Assembly (NCBI GenBank): GCA_014529385.2
Contig: CM043965.1
Coordinates: 67,575,690 to 67,639,689, forward strand
Source: Adiantum capillus-veneris
Lineage: Eukaryota > Streptophyta > Polypodiopsida > Polypodiales > Pteridaceae
Length of the DNA stretch: 64,000 nucleotides
Direction: 5' to 3'
Below the pieces are notes generated by a model that made no database searches, had not been told where the DNA came from, and saw nothing but the letters and a program-made list of their open reading frames with translations. A program made the translations under genes and the position numbers. Each line of letters opens with the position of its first letter. Positions within the stretch are counted from its first letter, which is position 1. Below, piece after piece: positions 46,035 through 57,717 of this stretch.

Positions 46035-47270
46035 CCTCTCCCAGAGGAAGGTCTACACAAGGAAAGAACCTGCCTCCGTCAACGACTTGGTTGCATTGCA
46101 TTCTAGTAAGCATTATGACACTTGAAGCAGACTAGATAGGATGTATGTGATGCATAACGATATTTTTGTATTAGCAAACTTTGCATATGACAGTAGAAAG
46201 GCAACATGTTCTTTCTAATCATTTCCCTCTTGTGTTGGAAATTATGCATCACTCTGTTGATTCTTACTAATCTTTGCTTACAAGGTTAACTCTTCGTTTC
46301 AATCAAAGCATCTTGACCATAAGGTCTTTCAAAAATTTATGACCCAACTGATTGATAACTTCACAATGAATGTGGTTAAACAAGGATTGCCGGCTTGGGA
46401 ACATTTCCTTTGTAATGTTCAGCGAGTAGCGCATCATAATGGTATACATCATGCTGAAATAAGAAGAAAAGAATTACATATCTTACAATCTCTCTTGGGA
46501 GCATTGCAATCCAAGGCTAGAAATATAGGTATAAATAAGAGAGTGGAAACAGTCACTCGGCTATCCACGAAGGTTGTTGAAGATCAGGAAGCCAATTATG
46601 TACAATCGAGGATGTTCTCACCAAAGGCGACTTTAAATGACAAAAAATATTAAATGCATAAGTTCAATGCTCAATTGCATGCTTCATATGCTAGAGAAGA
46701 TACTGTTCAATTGGAGAGTTCACAAGGAGAGATACTTACGGATAGACTGTTATTGATTTATGGTTCCATTTCTTGTATGAGGTATTATCTATTGACATTC
46801 ATCATGCACGTGAGATCATATTGCAACTAGTATCAAGTCCCCTTAGATGTCGCTTTTACACTTGATGCAAGCATTATGGAAGAGGAAGTTAGATACCAAA
46901 AAGGAATTTTGTCGATGATATGGAGTGCCCAATTACTGCATGTCAGAGCAAGGAGACAACTCCATATCTGACAAGCCACTAGGCAACAAATAAATATGTC
47001 TTGACTTGTTTCTTGGGAGGTTCAACAGAAATAACAATATCCAATTGAGATATTTCTTCTCTTTAAAGTAGATGCCAAAGATAAACCTCCCAACATGACT
47101 CTCCAAAGGAATACTTTGCCTTGAAAAGAAATTTTAGAGTGCCAAGCACTAACAAGAAGTCACTTCCACCAAGATGCTCTGTTTTTCCTTTTAGAAACTT
47201 TGTTGGCCACATTAGAAAGCCATTTTTTCTTGTACTAAACAAGGATATACATCATTAGTAGAAGGTCTTA
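46035..47270. other. No gene recognised; one unidentified ORF
   Basis: 46339-46653 (+) is a 104-codon ORF starting MTQLIDNFTMNVVKQGLPAW with no domain I know. A few more open pieces in other frames follow to 46960. Nothing else is visible. Confidence 0.4.
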
Positions 47271-47880
47271 TCAATCAAATGTGCTTATGCAAAAGGAAGT
47301 TAACGTGAAAGTTTGATGCATCTTTATCATGTACTCCACAATCCTTTTCATGCCCATAACCTCAATTGGAAGAGATCCTGACTCAAGAAGTAGGAGGACA
47401 TATGGTGTTTGTGTCTTAACTTGGAGAAAGTTTGTAAGAAAATGCTTTTGGACATTCACAGACTCTTTCCACATAGACTTTGAGATACTCCCATCCCACT
47501 TCAACCGTATTAAAAAAAACTAGTGTGACCAATGTGTCAAAAGGTACTTCTTGAGAATCCAACATTTGATGTTTCTTGCATTACACATGTTCTCAAATGC
47601 ATAGTACGCTCTCTTCTCGGCTTCCATATGATGCATAGCACATTCATGCCACTTATGATTGGCTGAAACTTCAACGCCAAGGTACTTAAAGCTCTCAACA
47701 ACTTCAAGTGCTTCGTTGTTGTACACAATGCATGGCTTCTCCTTATAGTTAGCCTTCAACGGAATAACCTTTTTTTTAGGTTCATTCACAATCAGCCCGC
47801 TATGCAAGCAAAAGTTCTCAAGGATAACCATAAGCTTTTGTGTGTCCTCTAAAGTGTATGCAATAAACACTACATCATCC
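47271..47880 (-). pseudogene. LINE reverse transcriptase 3' fragment, copy 2
   Basis: The minus strand starts in the RT active-site block (ADDVVFIAYTLEDTQKLMVI), then FCLHSGLIVNEPKKKV, KPCIVYNNEALEVVESFKYL, GVEVSANHKWHECAMHHMEA and AYYAFENMCNARNIKCW. After a frame change it continues MWKESVNVQKHFLTNFLQVK. It is the same family as copy 1. The 5' side is cut exactly at an AGGGAG-type hexamer tract (47881-47920). It is a dead 5'-truncated copy. Confidence 0.8.
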
Positions 47881-48004
47881 GCAGGGAGAGGGAGAGGGAG
47901 AGGGAGAGGGAGAGAAATGAGAAAGAGAAAAAAATGGCTACGCTAGAGAGAGAGAGATTTGGGAAGAGAGTCTTTGAAAGATGAAATGACAAACAGACTG
48001 TGTG

Positions 48005-48107
<103 letters not shown>

Positions 48108-48485
48108 TAACGTGCACAAGAGGACCCTTGGTACTGTTATTGCCTCATAATGTATTGCTTTTGCTTCATAGCTCCATTTACAATTACATTTAACCCGCTC
48201 GCATGACCCGTCTTTGGTAGGTCTTGCTTGCTCTTACCATAACACATGGTATTTATAAGGTGTGAACAAAACTTTCTTCTAAAAACTTGGGTAACATGGT
48301 ATTTATAAGGCTTTGATCTGTAAAAAATCTCTTCGTTCCATAATTTCATGTTCATTGATATAATATAATAAAAGTTCTTCAAGTGCAAACATAAATGCTG
48401 ATATTTGGATTTAGAGCTTATAAATTCTTAGCTCATTGGTGTATGACCTTGTATGAAGTGGATACCAAATAACCATATTATAAGT

Positions 48486-48524
48486 ACCGAGACAGTTTGT
48501 CCCACTTCGCCTTTAGGGAGAGGG

Positions 48525-48573
<49 letters not shown>

Positions 48574-48716
48574 GCAAGGCCAGAGGCCTTTCAAACCGTC
48601 CAGTACTTGATACATACATAGTGTTCCAAACAGCCTACCAATCACTTTGTCCCACTTCACCTCCAACGTGAGATAGAGACATAGAGTGAGTAGGAGTCTG
48701 AGAGAGGGAGAGGAGA

Positions 48717-48793
<77 letters not shown>

Positions 48794-48795
48794 TA
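48486..48795. repeat. (GA)n and compound (GT)n(AT)n(GA)n tracts with a short duplicated flank
   Basis: (GA)n at 48528-48570 and a compound tract at 48717-48794. A TTTGTCCCACTTCxCCT motif precedes both (48498 and 48646), so a short dispersed repeat seems to carry these tracts. No gene. Confidence 0.8.
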
Positions 48796-50044
48796 AAGTA
48801 CTAATAAGCATATCATTAAAGAGTGTTTCTTCAAACAATATATTTTTCTATAGCATAAAAATTTTAGAGAGTACATTACTTTGGTTGGTATCCCCAATAG
48901 CTATATGACCCCCTGTGTTAGAAATTTCATGTAATTTGAAAATAAACATTTAAAAAGACAATATTTAACTCTTTGCAACTTCTAAGGGAAACCTTTTTGC
49001 AATGACTTAGACAAATGCTTTCACAATGCACAATTAAACTAAATTAGCACGCACAATAAAGAGTTGGTAATATTTCTTATGTCCAAAAATACGACAATGT
49101 CCAAAACAATATTTAAGCATAGTACATAAAGATCAAGCTTTCTACCTTTTAAAGAATAGCCTACAACATATTCTACCATGGTATCGAATCACCCATGGTT
49201 CATGATGTAAGACACCTCGACCAATCACTAAAGGAAGAGACCTTAAAACAAAAATGCATAGGGAACAAGTACCACGGCTAAAACTTTGAGCAAACACAAC
49301 ATTCATTGGGAAGGTTTCGTTTAACTCTGCAATGTGATACGTGCTTTGACTCCTCTCTGGATAGCAACCTGGACGTAGCAAAGCAAGCTCAAATCATATG
49401 AGGCTTCATATATACTTGCCAGCAAGAGCTGTGGATAATTTTATACATACCCAATAAAAAAACTATTAGCAAAAAAAATAGATACAAAACAAAACCTAAT
49501 TACTTTACTACATCAACATTGTTACCTTGCTACATCCAAGACCTCGAGAAGATGAATAACCTCCATGGCTATTATAGGACCCCTAAATGGTAGTGGATCT
49601 AAAACATAGTTTTTGATTGTGAGTTTCAAATTCTTTAGAGAATTACAATATCACAAACATACATACAATCTTTTACCTTGGATGTGTTGAGATCACCTTC
49701 CTAGTATGTAATTCATGGAGGTGTTACGCTCCATCTTCCTTGATGCATAAAATATTAAGAATTCATCAAAAAACGCATGAAGTAAATGAGGGTCCAAGAT
49801 TGGTGAAATCTTTTGTAGATAATCCTCTGCTTCTCAACAATTATACCTTATATGAAGCCATACCATGTTTCATCTATAATTTATCAAAAAATATCGATAA
49901 TTACAACACTTTTTTGACAACAATGTTAGGTTGTCAGTAGTCAAATGTTTGAATGGTAACTTCATAAGGTCAATTGCACCTTGTTACAAGGATACAATTT
50001 TCATGAACACTGCTTTGGAAAGAAGTTTCTTAGGGGGATGGGGG
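48796..50044. other. No gene recognised
   Basis: AT-rich, short ORFs only, no repeats detected by eye. Confidence 0.5.
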
Positions 50045-50590
50045 GAGAGAGATGCCAACTTTGTAGGGTTTGTTGCAACGTATAACACAACATCACTAGC
50101 TAACGCTTTACCCATAGTCTCCATGGTGCTGATGAGAAGTGGGAATTAGCTGATGAGTGACTGACCAACTAATCAAAGCAATGTCTGAAGCAACAGTAGC
50201 AGATCAATACAGATGTACATAGTCCATGCCTGCCCTCGATGATCCCACCCATTACAATGGAGATGAGAGTTTCGGAAGGTCGAGGTCAAAAGGTGCAATA
50301 ATACAACATGATGAATTCTCACATCTAAAATCTACGAGACACAAGTCCATTCTAATCAGTTGGTTTTTCTCAACCTCTTAGCAAGGAGCCTTCTCAATTC
50401 TGATTCCTTTCAAGAATCTCAAGCTTGATAACTCTCATCCTTGACTTTGTAGGGTTTGTTGCAATTGAAGAAATGCTCAATCACAAATTTCACTTTTCAT
50501 CTACCGTTCATGTAGGTGGGATAAATGCAAAGTGATGAAATCTGGATAGAGACATGCTGAACTCTTTTAAAAATCTCGTCTACTATCAGA
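50045..50590. repeat. Left arm of a long inverted repeat
   Basis: Its reverse complement matches 54875-55495, at roughly 80 percent by eye. Landmarks shared in inverted order include CATCACTAGCTAACGCTTTA, GATGATCCCACCCATT, CAACATGATGAATTCTCACA and CTTGACTTTGTAGGGTTTGT. Confidence 0.85.
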
Positions 50591-50929
50591 GAAGAATAAG
50601 TACTCCCCTCAACAAATTGCCCTACCCAAGATTTTGACAAATAGGTAAAATAAATACCTAAAGCCAAAGTAAATATAGGGATCGCATTGGGCTATTCTGT
50701 TGAGATGCTATAATTTTACAAGACCAATATAAGATGACGATAAAACCTAAAGGAGAAAATTTTGCAAATTGTCTGGTGCAACCTTTTGTGTGCAAAAAGA
50801 TAGCTAGCTTACGGATGCACAAAATACAATGTAGGGAAACATTTCAACACAAGCCTAGTCTAATTCACATGGAACAAAGAGCAGCAATCAATGGTTTACA
50901 AACAAGGACATAGATCTTTACACAAAAGC

Positions 50930-51435
50930 AACTGGACGGCTCCTATAAGGCTCGAACTTTGCACCAACTCAAAATGTATCTTGAAGTCATGAAGCACTGC
51001 ACAAAACGTCGATATAAGCAAAAGAATTCATGAGGTTATTCGCGACAGTAGATTTCTTGAAAAGAGCACTTACGCAACACATACATAATATATATGCCAA
51101 ATGTGGTGTACTTCAAAAAGCACAAAGTGCTTGACGAATTGCCTATCCAAGATTCTCTCTTGTTGGCCTTGCCCTCAAAAAACTTTGGATTGTTTTCAAC
51201 AGATGCAAAGGGAGGACATCTTTCTAGATGCAATCATGTACACTTGCACATTGAAGTGCATGTGACACTACACAAGACCCTAACATAGGCAAAAGAACTC
51301 AGTGATATTGTTAATCAAGGGCTACTGAAAAAGACACATCATGCTTAACAGTATCTTGATTGACATGTATGCCAAATGTGGTGTGCTTCGAAAAGCACAA
51401 AAAGTGCAATGGCCGTGGCATGGAAGCTCTGGGAT
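50930..51435 (+). pseudogene. PPR protein gene fragment 1
   Basis: Across shifting frames the plus strand shows two consecutive plant pentatricopeptide motifs. The first has KRIHEVIRDSRFLEKSTYAT and then IYAKCGVLQKAQ (about 51020-51140). The second has DIVNQGLLKK (about 51310), then IDMYAKCGVLRKAQ (51360-51405). MYAKCG-x-L-x-x-A is the hallmark of PLS-class PPR proteins, which bind organelle RNA in plants. At least five frame changes or stops occur over 500 bp. It ends abruptly at a hairpin motif (51439-51464). Confidence 0.75.
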
Positions 51436-51438
51436 TGG

Positions 51439-51469
51439 TTACTTGGTGAGCCAAAGGCTCTTTTTCTAG
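51439..51469 (+). other. Hairpin motif followed by CTAG
   Basis: GAGCC-AAA-GGCTC (51448-51460) within a 26-bp stretch identical to 52792-52817, followed by TTTTTCTAG/T. A short hairpin followed by CTRR-T is the form of a Helitron 3' end. The second copy lacks the CTAG. Confidence 0.35.
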
Positions 51470-51697
51470 TATCTGAACGCAAAAGCCACCACGTGGCATT
51501 AGATTTTATTTGTTTTAAAAAAATAAACATGCTACCGTGAACGCAGAAGGCTCTAAATAAAAAAGCTTGCAACGAACAAACCTGCTTTTGAGAGCAATTG
51601 AGCAAGGCAGAGAATCGCCTTCTTTTGTAATGAAGCTTAATACAGCCACCCCGATCTCTCTCTCTCTCTCTATCTCCCACACACACACATCTCCAGA

Positions 51698-52006
51698 TCA
51701 ACTCGTCAATGCCCCGGTCAACACCATATTTTGAGCTCGAGGACTACGTCTGCAAGCATCCGAAGTACCCTCCATCTTGATGATTTGCAAATATAACCAG
51801 GTTTGAAAGGTCTCCAGTACTCCTTTCCGGTTCTGCCCGGCTTGCTGATGCACGACAAACATCGCGGAAAATAATTGGTGCGAATCTTTAGAATTACGCA
51901 AGGGGACTTGCTGCAAAATATTATTTTCATGAACATTGAAGGATGGCCGAGGGCACAGGACTGTTGAATCTGCATGAGCTATGGTTGGAGCGAGTTGCGC
52001 CTGCAA
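51698..52006 (-). pseudogene. Exon-like open segment, unknown protein
   Basis: 102 open codons on the minus strand, preceded by TTTTTGCAG, a good splice acceptor, at about 52003. It includes CPRPSFNVHENNILQQVPL and FSAMFVVHQQAGQNRKGVLE. I recognise no family. Its place within the inverted repeat beside PPR and HSP70 scraps suggests a captured or degenerate host exon. Confidence 0.35.
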
Positions 52007-52639
52007 AAACCAGCTGAGTATGGTAGTACAAGCTAGACATGATGAGCACTCTCAAAGATTAATATTTTTTTGATATTTTGGTTTGGTTGTGCGAAAAAAC
52101 AGCGACTGCGCTGAAAAGCTCCAAGCCCAGCAGCGCTACTTATCGCCTGCGTTAACTGTCGACGACGCCAAAAGCTCATCTTTCTTTCAACTTAGCCTCA
52201 TGCTGAAGCTTCTTTGTTTTTGCAGAGAAAACCCACGGAAGCACTCATCTGGCTTGGAGCGACACGAGGAGAGAGAGAATAGGGTCGCCACCAGGGGGAA
52301 AAGGATTGATTGCAAGGTGGACAAGAACAACATGAGAAAATGTGGATTAATATAGAAGTAATTGTAGCCGCACGAATGGTGATCAAAGGAGTCATAGAGA
52401 GCACGGTGATCGCAGGGATATAAGACCCAAAGAATATGCTAGCAATGATGAAAATGATGAGCGTAGCGATCAAACCAGTATGCTGGCAAGAACGGATCGA
52501 GATGATATACACAAAGCAAAGATCATCATCTGTGCAGAAGACGGCAAGCATTTTAGGTGTTTTTTATGGAGCTCTCATCGCAAGGTATGCCCAATATGGG
52601 TAGTCAAAATGCCATCAATCATTAAATACGGCATAGTGG

Positions 52640-52815
52640 TAAATCTCCAACAGTTTTCCCTGATTGTCGAAGTCCTTGCCTCCCAGATGAGAGTCTCCTG
52701 TAGCAACGGCCTTCACATGAAATACCTTCTTCAATTGTAAGAAGAGAGACATCCAAGGTGTCACCTCCAAGGTTCAAGATCAAGTAACTCTTTACTTGGT
52801 GAGCCAAAGGCTCTT
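52640..52815 (-). pseudogene. HSP70 gene fragment
   Basis: The minus strand reads ILNLGGDTLDVSLLTIEEG, then after a frameshift FHVKAVATGDSHLGGKDFDN. This is the HSP70 ATPase segment whose usual form is DLGGGTFDVS...LTIEEG...ATAGDTHLGGEDFDN. The phosphate-binding DLGGGT is altered to NLGGDT. Only about 45 residues are present, with no HSP70 sequence on either side. It is a short captured or retained fragment, not a gene. Confidence 0.8.
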
Positions 52816-52817
52816 TT
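52792..52817 (+). repeat. Second copy of the 26-bp hairpin motif
   Basis: Identical to 51439-51464 and directly abuts the HSP70 fragment. Confidence 0.9.
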
Positions 52818-54140
52818 GTCATCCCTATGGAAGAATTACTAAGTATGTCTTCGTGGTAAAACACCAAGCCCCTCTTTGGCTTTCCCTTACCCAATTGCCC
52901 ACCCTCTCCCACTCGCCCATCCTTCCCACTAAGCTCGCTCTCTCGCTTGCCATCCCGACTCGCCTAACCCCAATAGGAAACTGGATACAACATAAGGGAG
53001 GAGAAAGAGTTGACGGCCGAGCAGAGATAGATAGTGAAATTTTAACAAGGAAACATCTATCGAAAAGCATACATAACTCTTTATATAGAGAACCTTCGAC
53101 ATGTAATATAAAATTAGATATGCTTCTCTTTAGGCTTAATCAATATGTCACATCTCCTGTATTTGTCTTGATCCGTGTTTTGTGTTTGGCAAGGAGGAAA
53201 TATATTCACAACAGTGGGCATTTCCATTGCACAAGCACGACTCAAGCTCGACAACGCTACAAGGTTCGTTATCTGGATACAGCACCCCATGACTATGAAT
53301 TTGCTTGGCGCAACACATAAACGCTACAGGGCAGGGCACGGCTTCCGTTTCTTATAATTTTTGGAGAGAGCACAGTGCCAGCTCTCCACCATACTTTTGT
53401 ATGGCACCTCTGCATGACGTGCTCTGTATACTTTGCAATTTGAGTCTATGACGTTACATTGCAAGACGACATGTTTAACTATTCACATTGCTTTTTGGTA
53501 GCTTGACTCAAACATTGTCCTCCGGCTTCCACAATTGGATGACATTTATACACGATTATCAAGTCGATAGTGTAGTGCAGTTTTTATAATCAGTTTATGC
53601 TTTTTGTATTTTTGAGTTTGTCAAAGCTTCCTTAACTTCAGTTTAGCCATATGTGTTTTTCATGAATGCATGCTCAATTTCGATCATTGTATCTATATAT
53701 CAACTAGACTTGCATTTCTTTTCTTACAGTTAGCAATTTAACCTATATATTGAAATAAAGAAAAATTGATTACGCTTTATTGAGAATAAGATGGGTATCT
53801 CAAAGATGGTTCCACGATTTAGAGACTAAATGGTCGATATTTCTAAGTTGAATGGTACAATCTGCAAACAACTATCAAAGTAGCTTAAGTTGCAACCCTT
53901 CTGCTCGAATCAATTACCCTCTTTAGTAGCCCTTTGTCGTATATTGAGCATTGTGAAACACAACTTGCTTCTTTTCAATGCTCATCTAGTCCCAAACTGA
54001 GCTATTATTGGTGTCTATCAATAGGTTCTACTCATTTTCTCGTCTCACCACAACAAAACCCAAGGCGACAACAATCACAACTAACTAACCAAGTAACCAA
54101 CTGCGCTCCAAAATCTATTAGATTATGTACGACAAAGGCC
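52818..54140. other. No gene recognised
   Basis: Within the inverted-repeat unit. The plus ORF at 52796-53320 (174 codons) begins in the hairpin repeat and has no domain I recognise. The remainder is AT-rich. Confidence 0.4.
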
Positions 54141-54149
54141 CACCAAGCA

Positions 54150-54810
54150 AGACTAGTTTAATCAAATGTGGAGTGAAGGCCTTTCTCAAACACTTATGCT
54201 TGCGCTATGACGTGTGGCCTAATGCAAGATGTTGATATGGGTGAAGGGAGCATTTTAACGTTGTGGGAAACTATCCCAAGAGACCTTAAAAATCTATATG
54301 ACGAGGAGAGTTGACCTGGGTGAGAATCCACGATGAGGTCACTGATCAATGGTTATTGGAGAAGAACGTTTATGCGCTTCACAATCCTTCCAGCAATATG
54401 TGTGGCACCATCACAAGTACCAAGAAATCTTGATGGGCTTTATCACAAGACCGTCTTCACTTAAAGCCTACTGATTGCATGATATGCCCAGCATGGCTGT
54501 TGGAACGGTCTGGGCTGTTGTCACAAATGAGAAGGGAAGACCTTCCTCCAAATGTATTCACAATGGATTCACAAATGCCATCTCAGAAGCATTAATGTTG
54601 CCAAATATGGCCCAACGTGACTGTGGCAAGGAAACTCTTAAGCAGTTTCAGCAATATGCGAAGAGAAGTCCTTTGCATTCACCTATGCTTGCACCAAGGT
54701 AGCACTGGCTTGACGCAAAGGAAAGGCCTTTCTCCAATTGCAATCACCTATGCTTGCACCATATGCAAGACTCACAAGAGGATCGAACCAGCTACAGGTC
54801 CAAGCCCTCA
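54150..54810 (+). pseudogene. PPR protein gene fragment 2, interrupted by a SINE-like copy
   Basis: The plus strand has QMWSEGLSQTLMLA followed by CGLMQDVDMGEGS (54170-54250), the usual x-M-x-x-EG...ACGxxxDVxxGExx pattern of a PPR P/L motif. The SINE-like copy interrupts it at 54253. Beyond it come MRREDLPPNVFTMDSQM (54525-54580), FSNMRREVLC and RKGLSPIAITYACTICKTH (54720-54780), further motif starts. Frames shift repeatedly, so no protein is made. It could be part of the same ancestral gene as fragment 1. Confidence 0.6.
54253..54330 (-). mobile_element. tRNA-derived SINE-like repeat, copy 3 (partial)
   Basis: Matches copy 1 from TTTTAACGTTGTGGGAAACT through CTATCCCAAGAGACCTTA to GACGAGGAGAGTTGA. 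It lacks the (TTC)n and the CT head. It lies inside the PPR fragment. Confidence 0.55.
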
Positions 54811-54874
54811 TTGAAGGGTGTTTTTCATGACTGTTGATGTTTATATTCATGGATTTAAATGTCAAATGAGATAT

Positions 54875-55495
54875 TGTCAGACAGTAGACGAGATGTTTAA
54901 AACGGTTAACATATCTATATCCAGATTCAATCACTTCGCATTTATACCACCTATTGGAGCGACAGAAGGAAACTGTCTATATCCAGATTCAATTATTTCG
55001 CATTTATTGCACCTATTGGAGCGACAGAAGGAAACTGAAATTTGTGATGAGCGTTTCTTCAATTGTAACAAACCCTACAAAGTCAAGGATGAGAGTTATC
55101 AAGCTCAAGATTCTTGAAAGAAATCCAGAATTGAGAAGGCTCCTTGCTAGGAAACTTGCTAGGAAACTGAGAAAAAACAACTGATTAGAATGGACCTATG
55201 TCTCGGGGATTTTAGATGTGAGAATTCATCATGTTGAATTATTGCACCCTTTTGACTTTGACCTTCAAAAACCCTCATCTCTATTATACAAGGAAATGGG
55301 TGGGATCATCAGGGGCAAGCATGAACTATGTACATCTGTATCGACCTGCTGTTATTGCTTCAGACATCGCTTTGATTAGTTGCTCGATCACTCAACTAAT
55401 TCTCACTTCTCATCAGCAGCACCTTACAATGGAGACTATCGCTAAAGCGTTAGCTAGTGATGCTGGTGCTAATACGCTACCACAAATCTCTCTGC
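54875..55495. repeat. Right arm of the long inverted repeat
   Basis: Reverse complement of 50045-50590. It contains an extra tandem duplication of a 62-bp unit (54915-54976 and 54977-55038) that explains its greater length. Confidence 0.85.
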
Positions 55496-55790
55496 CATTT
55501 TGGGCAGCAAAAGCTTGGTTTTTTGACTCACCTCTTCCATGCCCTTCAGCATGCCAACAACCAGCCCTACTTGAACATGGATCCCATTGATTTGCTGCCC
55601 ATAGGCCTCGAGTACCCGGTGTATATCTTCCAAGCTTGCCCGGGGCTTGTGAAATGGGTGTGATCATGCTCTCAGCACTACATCGCCAGCCTTTGGCCCA
55701 CCCACTAGATGCAGATTGGACATTCTCTGTTGCCAATTTTCTTTGTTTTTTTCCCAGCATTTCTTTCAGCAACTTATCATTTTCAGAATA
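55470..55790 (-). pseudogene. Coding remnant, unknown helical protein
   Basis: The minus strand reads PRASLEDIHRVLEAYGQQIN, then GIHVQVGLVVGMLKGMEEV and TKLLLPKMAERFVV with natural-looking composition, after a stop near 55665. Just upstream another frame gives ENDKLLKEMLGKKQRKLATE. It resembles a coiled-coil protein but I cannot name it. The open frame runs into the end of the inverted-repeat arm. Confidence 0.4.
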
Positions 55791-55799
55791 TTAGAGGTC

Positions 55800-57700
55800 C
55801 GCCTTGAAGCTCGTAGAAGACGGGGCAAAAGAAGTGGGCATGGGAGCTGGGAAGCATGAGGTGCTGCAACTCCAGCATGGGGCCTGGAAATAGGCTCTTG
55901 GGTAGAAAACTTAAAGAAGCTTCAAGACAGCAGCGCAGAGGTACACAACATCATCCATCTTCACAAGGAGAGAACTCATTACCAAAGTGAATATACATAA
56001 ATTGAAATAATTGTCAACATCTATGTAAAACCAGAAACTGCTGAACCCCAATGGAGCATGACAAAATAGACACATGAGCTGTCTCTTATGACTAATCTGC
56101 AGCTAGAAAGTATTCAGCTTTCTGCTTCAAACTACATAGGTTATTGCAACAGATAATCATAAGACATGCGACATGATTTGATGCAGAACAATGAAGTATA
56201 CCTCAAAAGATGGATTGTACTTGCCCAAATCCTAAAAGGTCAACTCATCATCACTAAAACTGACCCTATTTAACAATAGAGGCCATAGCTGTTGAATGGG
56301 AGAGCTTCAACATGTCAATACCAAAAGTTCCCGAGAGAGAGAGGAAAGGTGGCGTTGTCATAAGGGCACAAAAAAATATGGTATAGAGACTGCTTGCATC
56401 TGAAAGTAACCAATTTGCCACATCTCAAAAAACAAGGTCTAAAAACAATGTGAATCCACACCTTAATAGTTTTTCAACATACGAATCATGTTCATCTTAC
56501 TGATCACAATAGCATCACTAGTAAAGACTTCAGGAAAGAAACAAGGAAAATTAAATACAAAGCAGCCAAAAGAAACCTCCAAAATGCCACCAATCAAAAG
56601 AAGTGATTTAAACAGCAATTCTGCCTTAATAAGAACAAAGAAGTATTTTGATAAAATTGCCAATAACACGAGTTAGCGTTGGGCAATGCACTGACCTTAT
56701 TCTGATTTGGACTTCTTTCTTGGATAAAGGCAGGCATGAACGACTGAACAGTCAGTCAAAGCGGTTCCTAGAAATAGTACATGTGGAGTAAATAGCTATC
56801 ATCACCTGTTATCAAATAGAAACTTTACCGACCCAGCCATCACATTGGACGTTACCTGTTGATGGAAATTTCTGGGGCAGTAAAGCATGTCTGATAAGCA
56901 CCTACAGTCACTACTTCCATAGATGTAGACAAATAAGTGATAAAACAACATGTACAAATGGATTGCCACATCACATCACATCACACAGAAGTAAACTATT
57001 GCATTAATTCACTATTTCAAACACCCAAAAACAATATCTAGTTTTCTAAGAATGCATATCTGCAAATTAAAAAGGCATAAAACAACCTTCAAAAGCATTG
57101 TTAAGAACGCTGGAACAACTATTTCCACCATGAAAAGTAGCTCCTTTACTTATGGAATAGCCAAAGCAAAGCTATATCCCATCTTCTTTAAGGATTTCCA
57201 CATAAAAAACCTGCCTATACTACAGAGAAACATATATTTAAAATCTGGTCCCAAAATTTCAACCTTTGCTGATTAAACATAAGCAAAAACAGAAGGCTGT
57301 TAAAGCACCTATCATACCATCATAGCCCATGCTGCACACCAACGATTCCATGACCTAGGTGAGTGCAAAGAGGACATCTCCAAAGAGATTAACAAAACTC
57401 GCCACTACCAACACTTTTAAGAGACCCCAAGAATCCTGCATTCCAAGTAACTGATCATCAACATAATCTTCCTAAAATTAGGGTGCTTTATTGTTTTGAC
57501 TTCTTGAGCACAGACAAGGAAAAGTCAGGCAAACTAAAGTAGTACCTTGGACTCGAGTGAATGTGTCTTTACCATGAGGAATTGAAGCCCGAGGAGCAAT
57601 AGTATTGTGTTTTATCCGTGTATCGGTCGTTCAAATAACCACCCATCTGACTTGTAGGGACTCGTAATATCCATATGAAACCTCATGAGGAGCACAAAAC
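55800..57700. other. No gene recognised
   Basis: AT-rich with short ORFs only. No repeats or domains noticed. Confidence 0.5.
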
Positions 57701-57717
57701 TCAAATTGTTGGAGGTG

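Noticed and set aside
45898-46113. Minus-strand ORF across the tRNA gene (GSNTRPSDLQSDALPTELS)
   Set aside because: This is the well-known antisense translation of tRNA-Phe, not a protein gene.
46339-46653. 104-codon plus ORF as a host gene
   Set aside because: No domain, splice sites or neighbours support it, so it is left only as an unidentified ORF in the region note.
52825-53320. ORFs on both strands around 52800-53320
   Set aside because: They start in a repeat, overlap each other in opposite strands and show no domain or natural composition.
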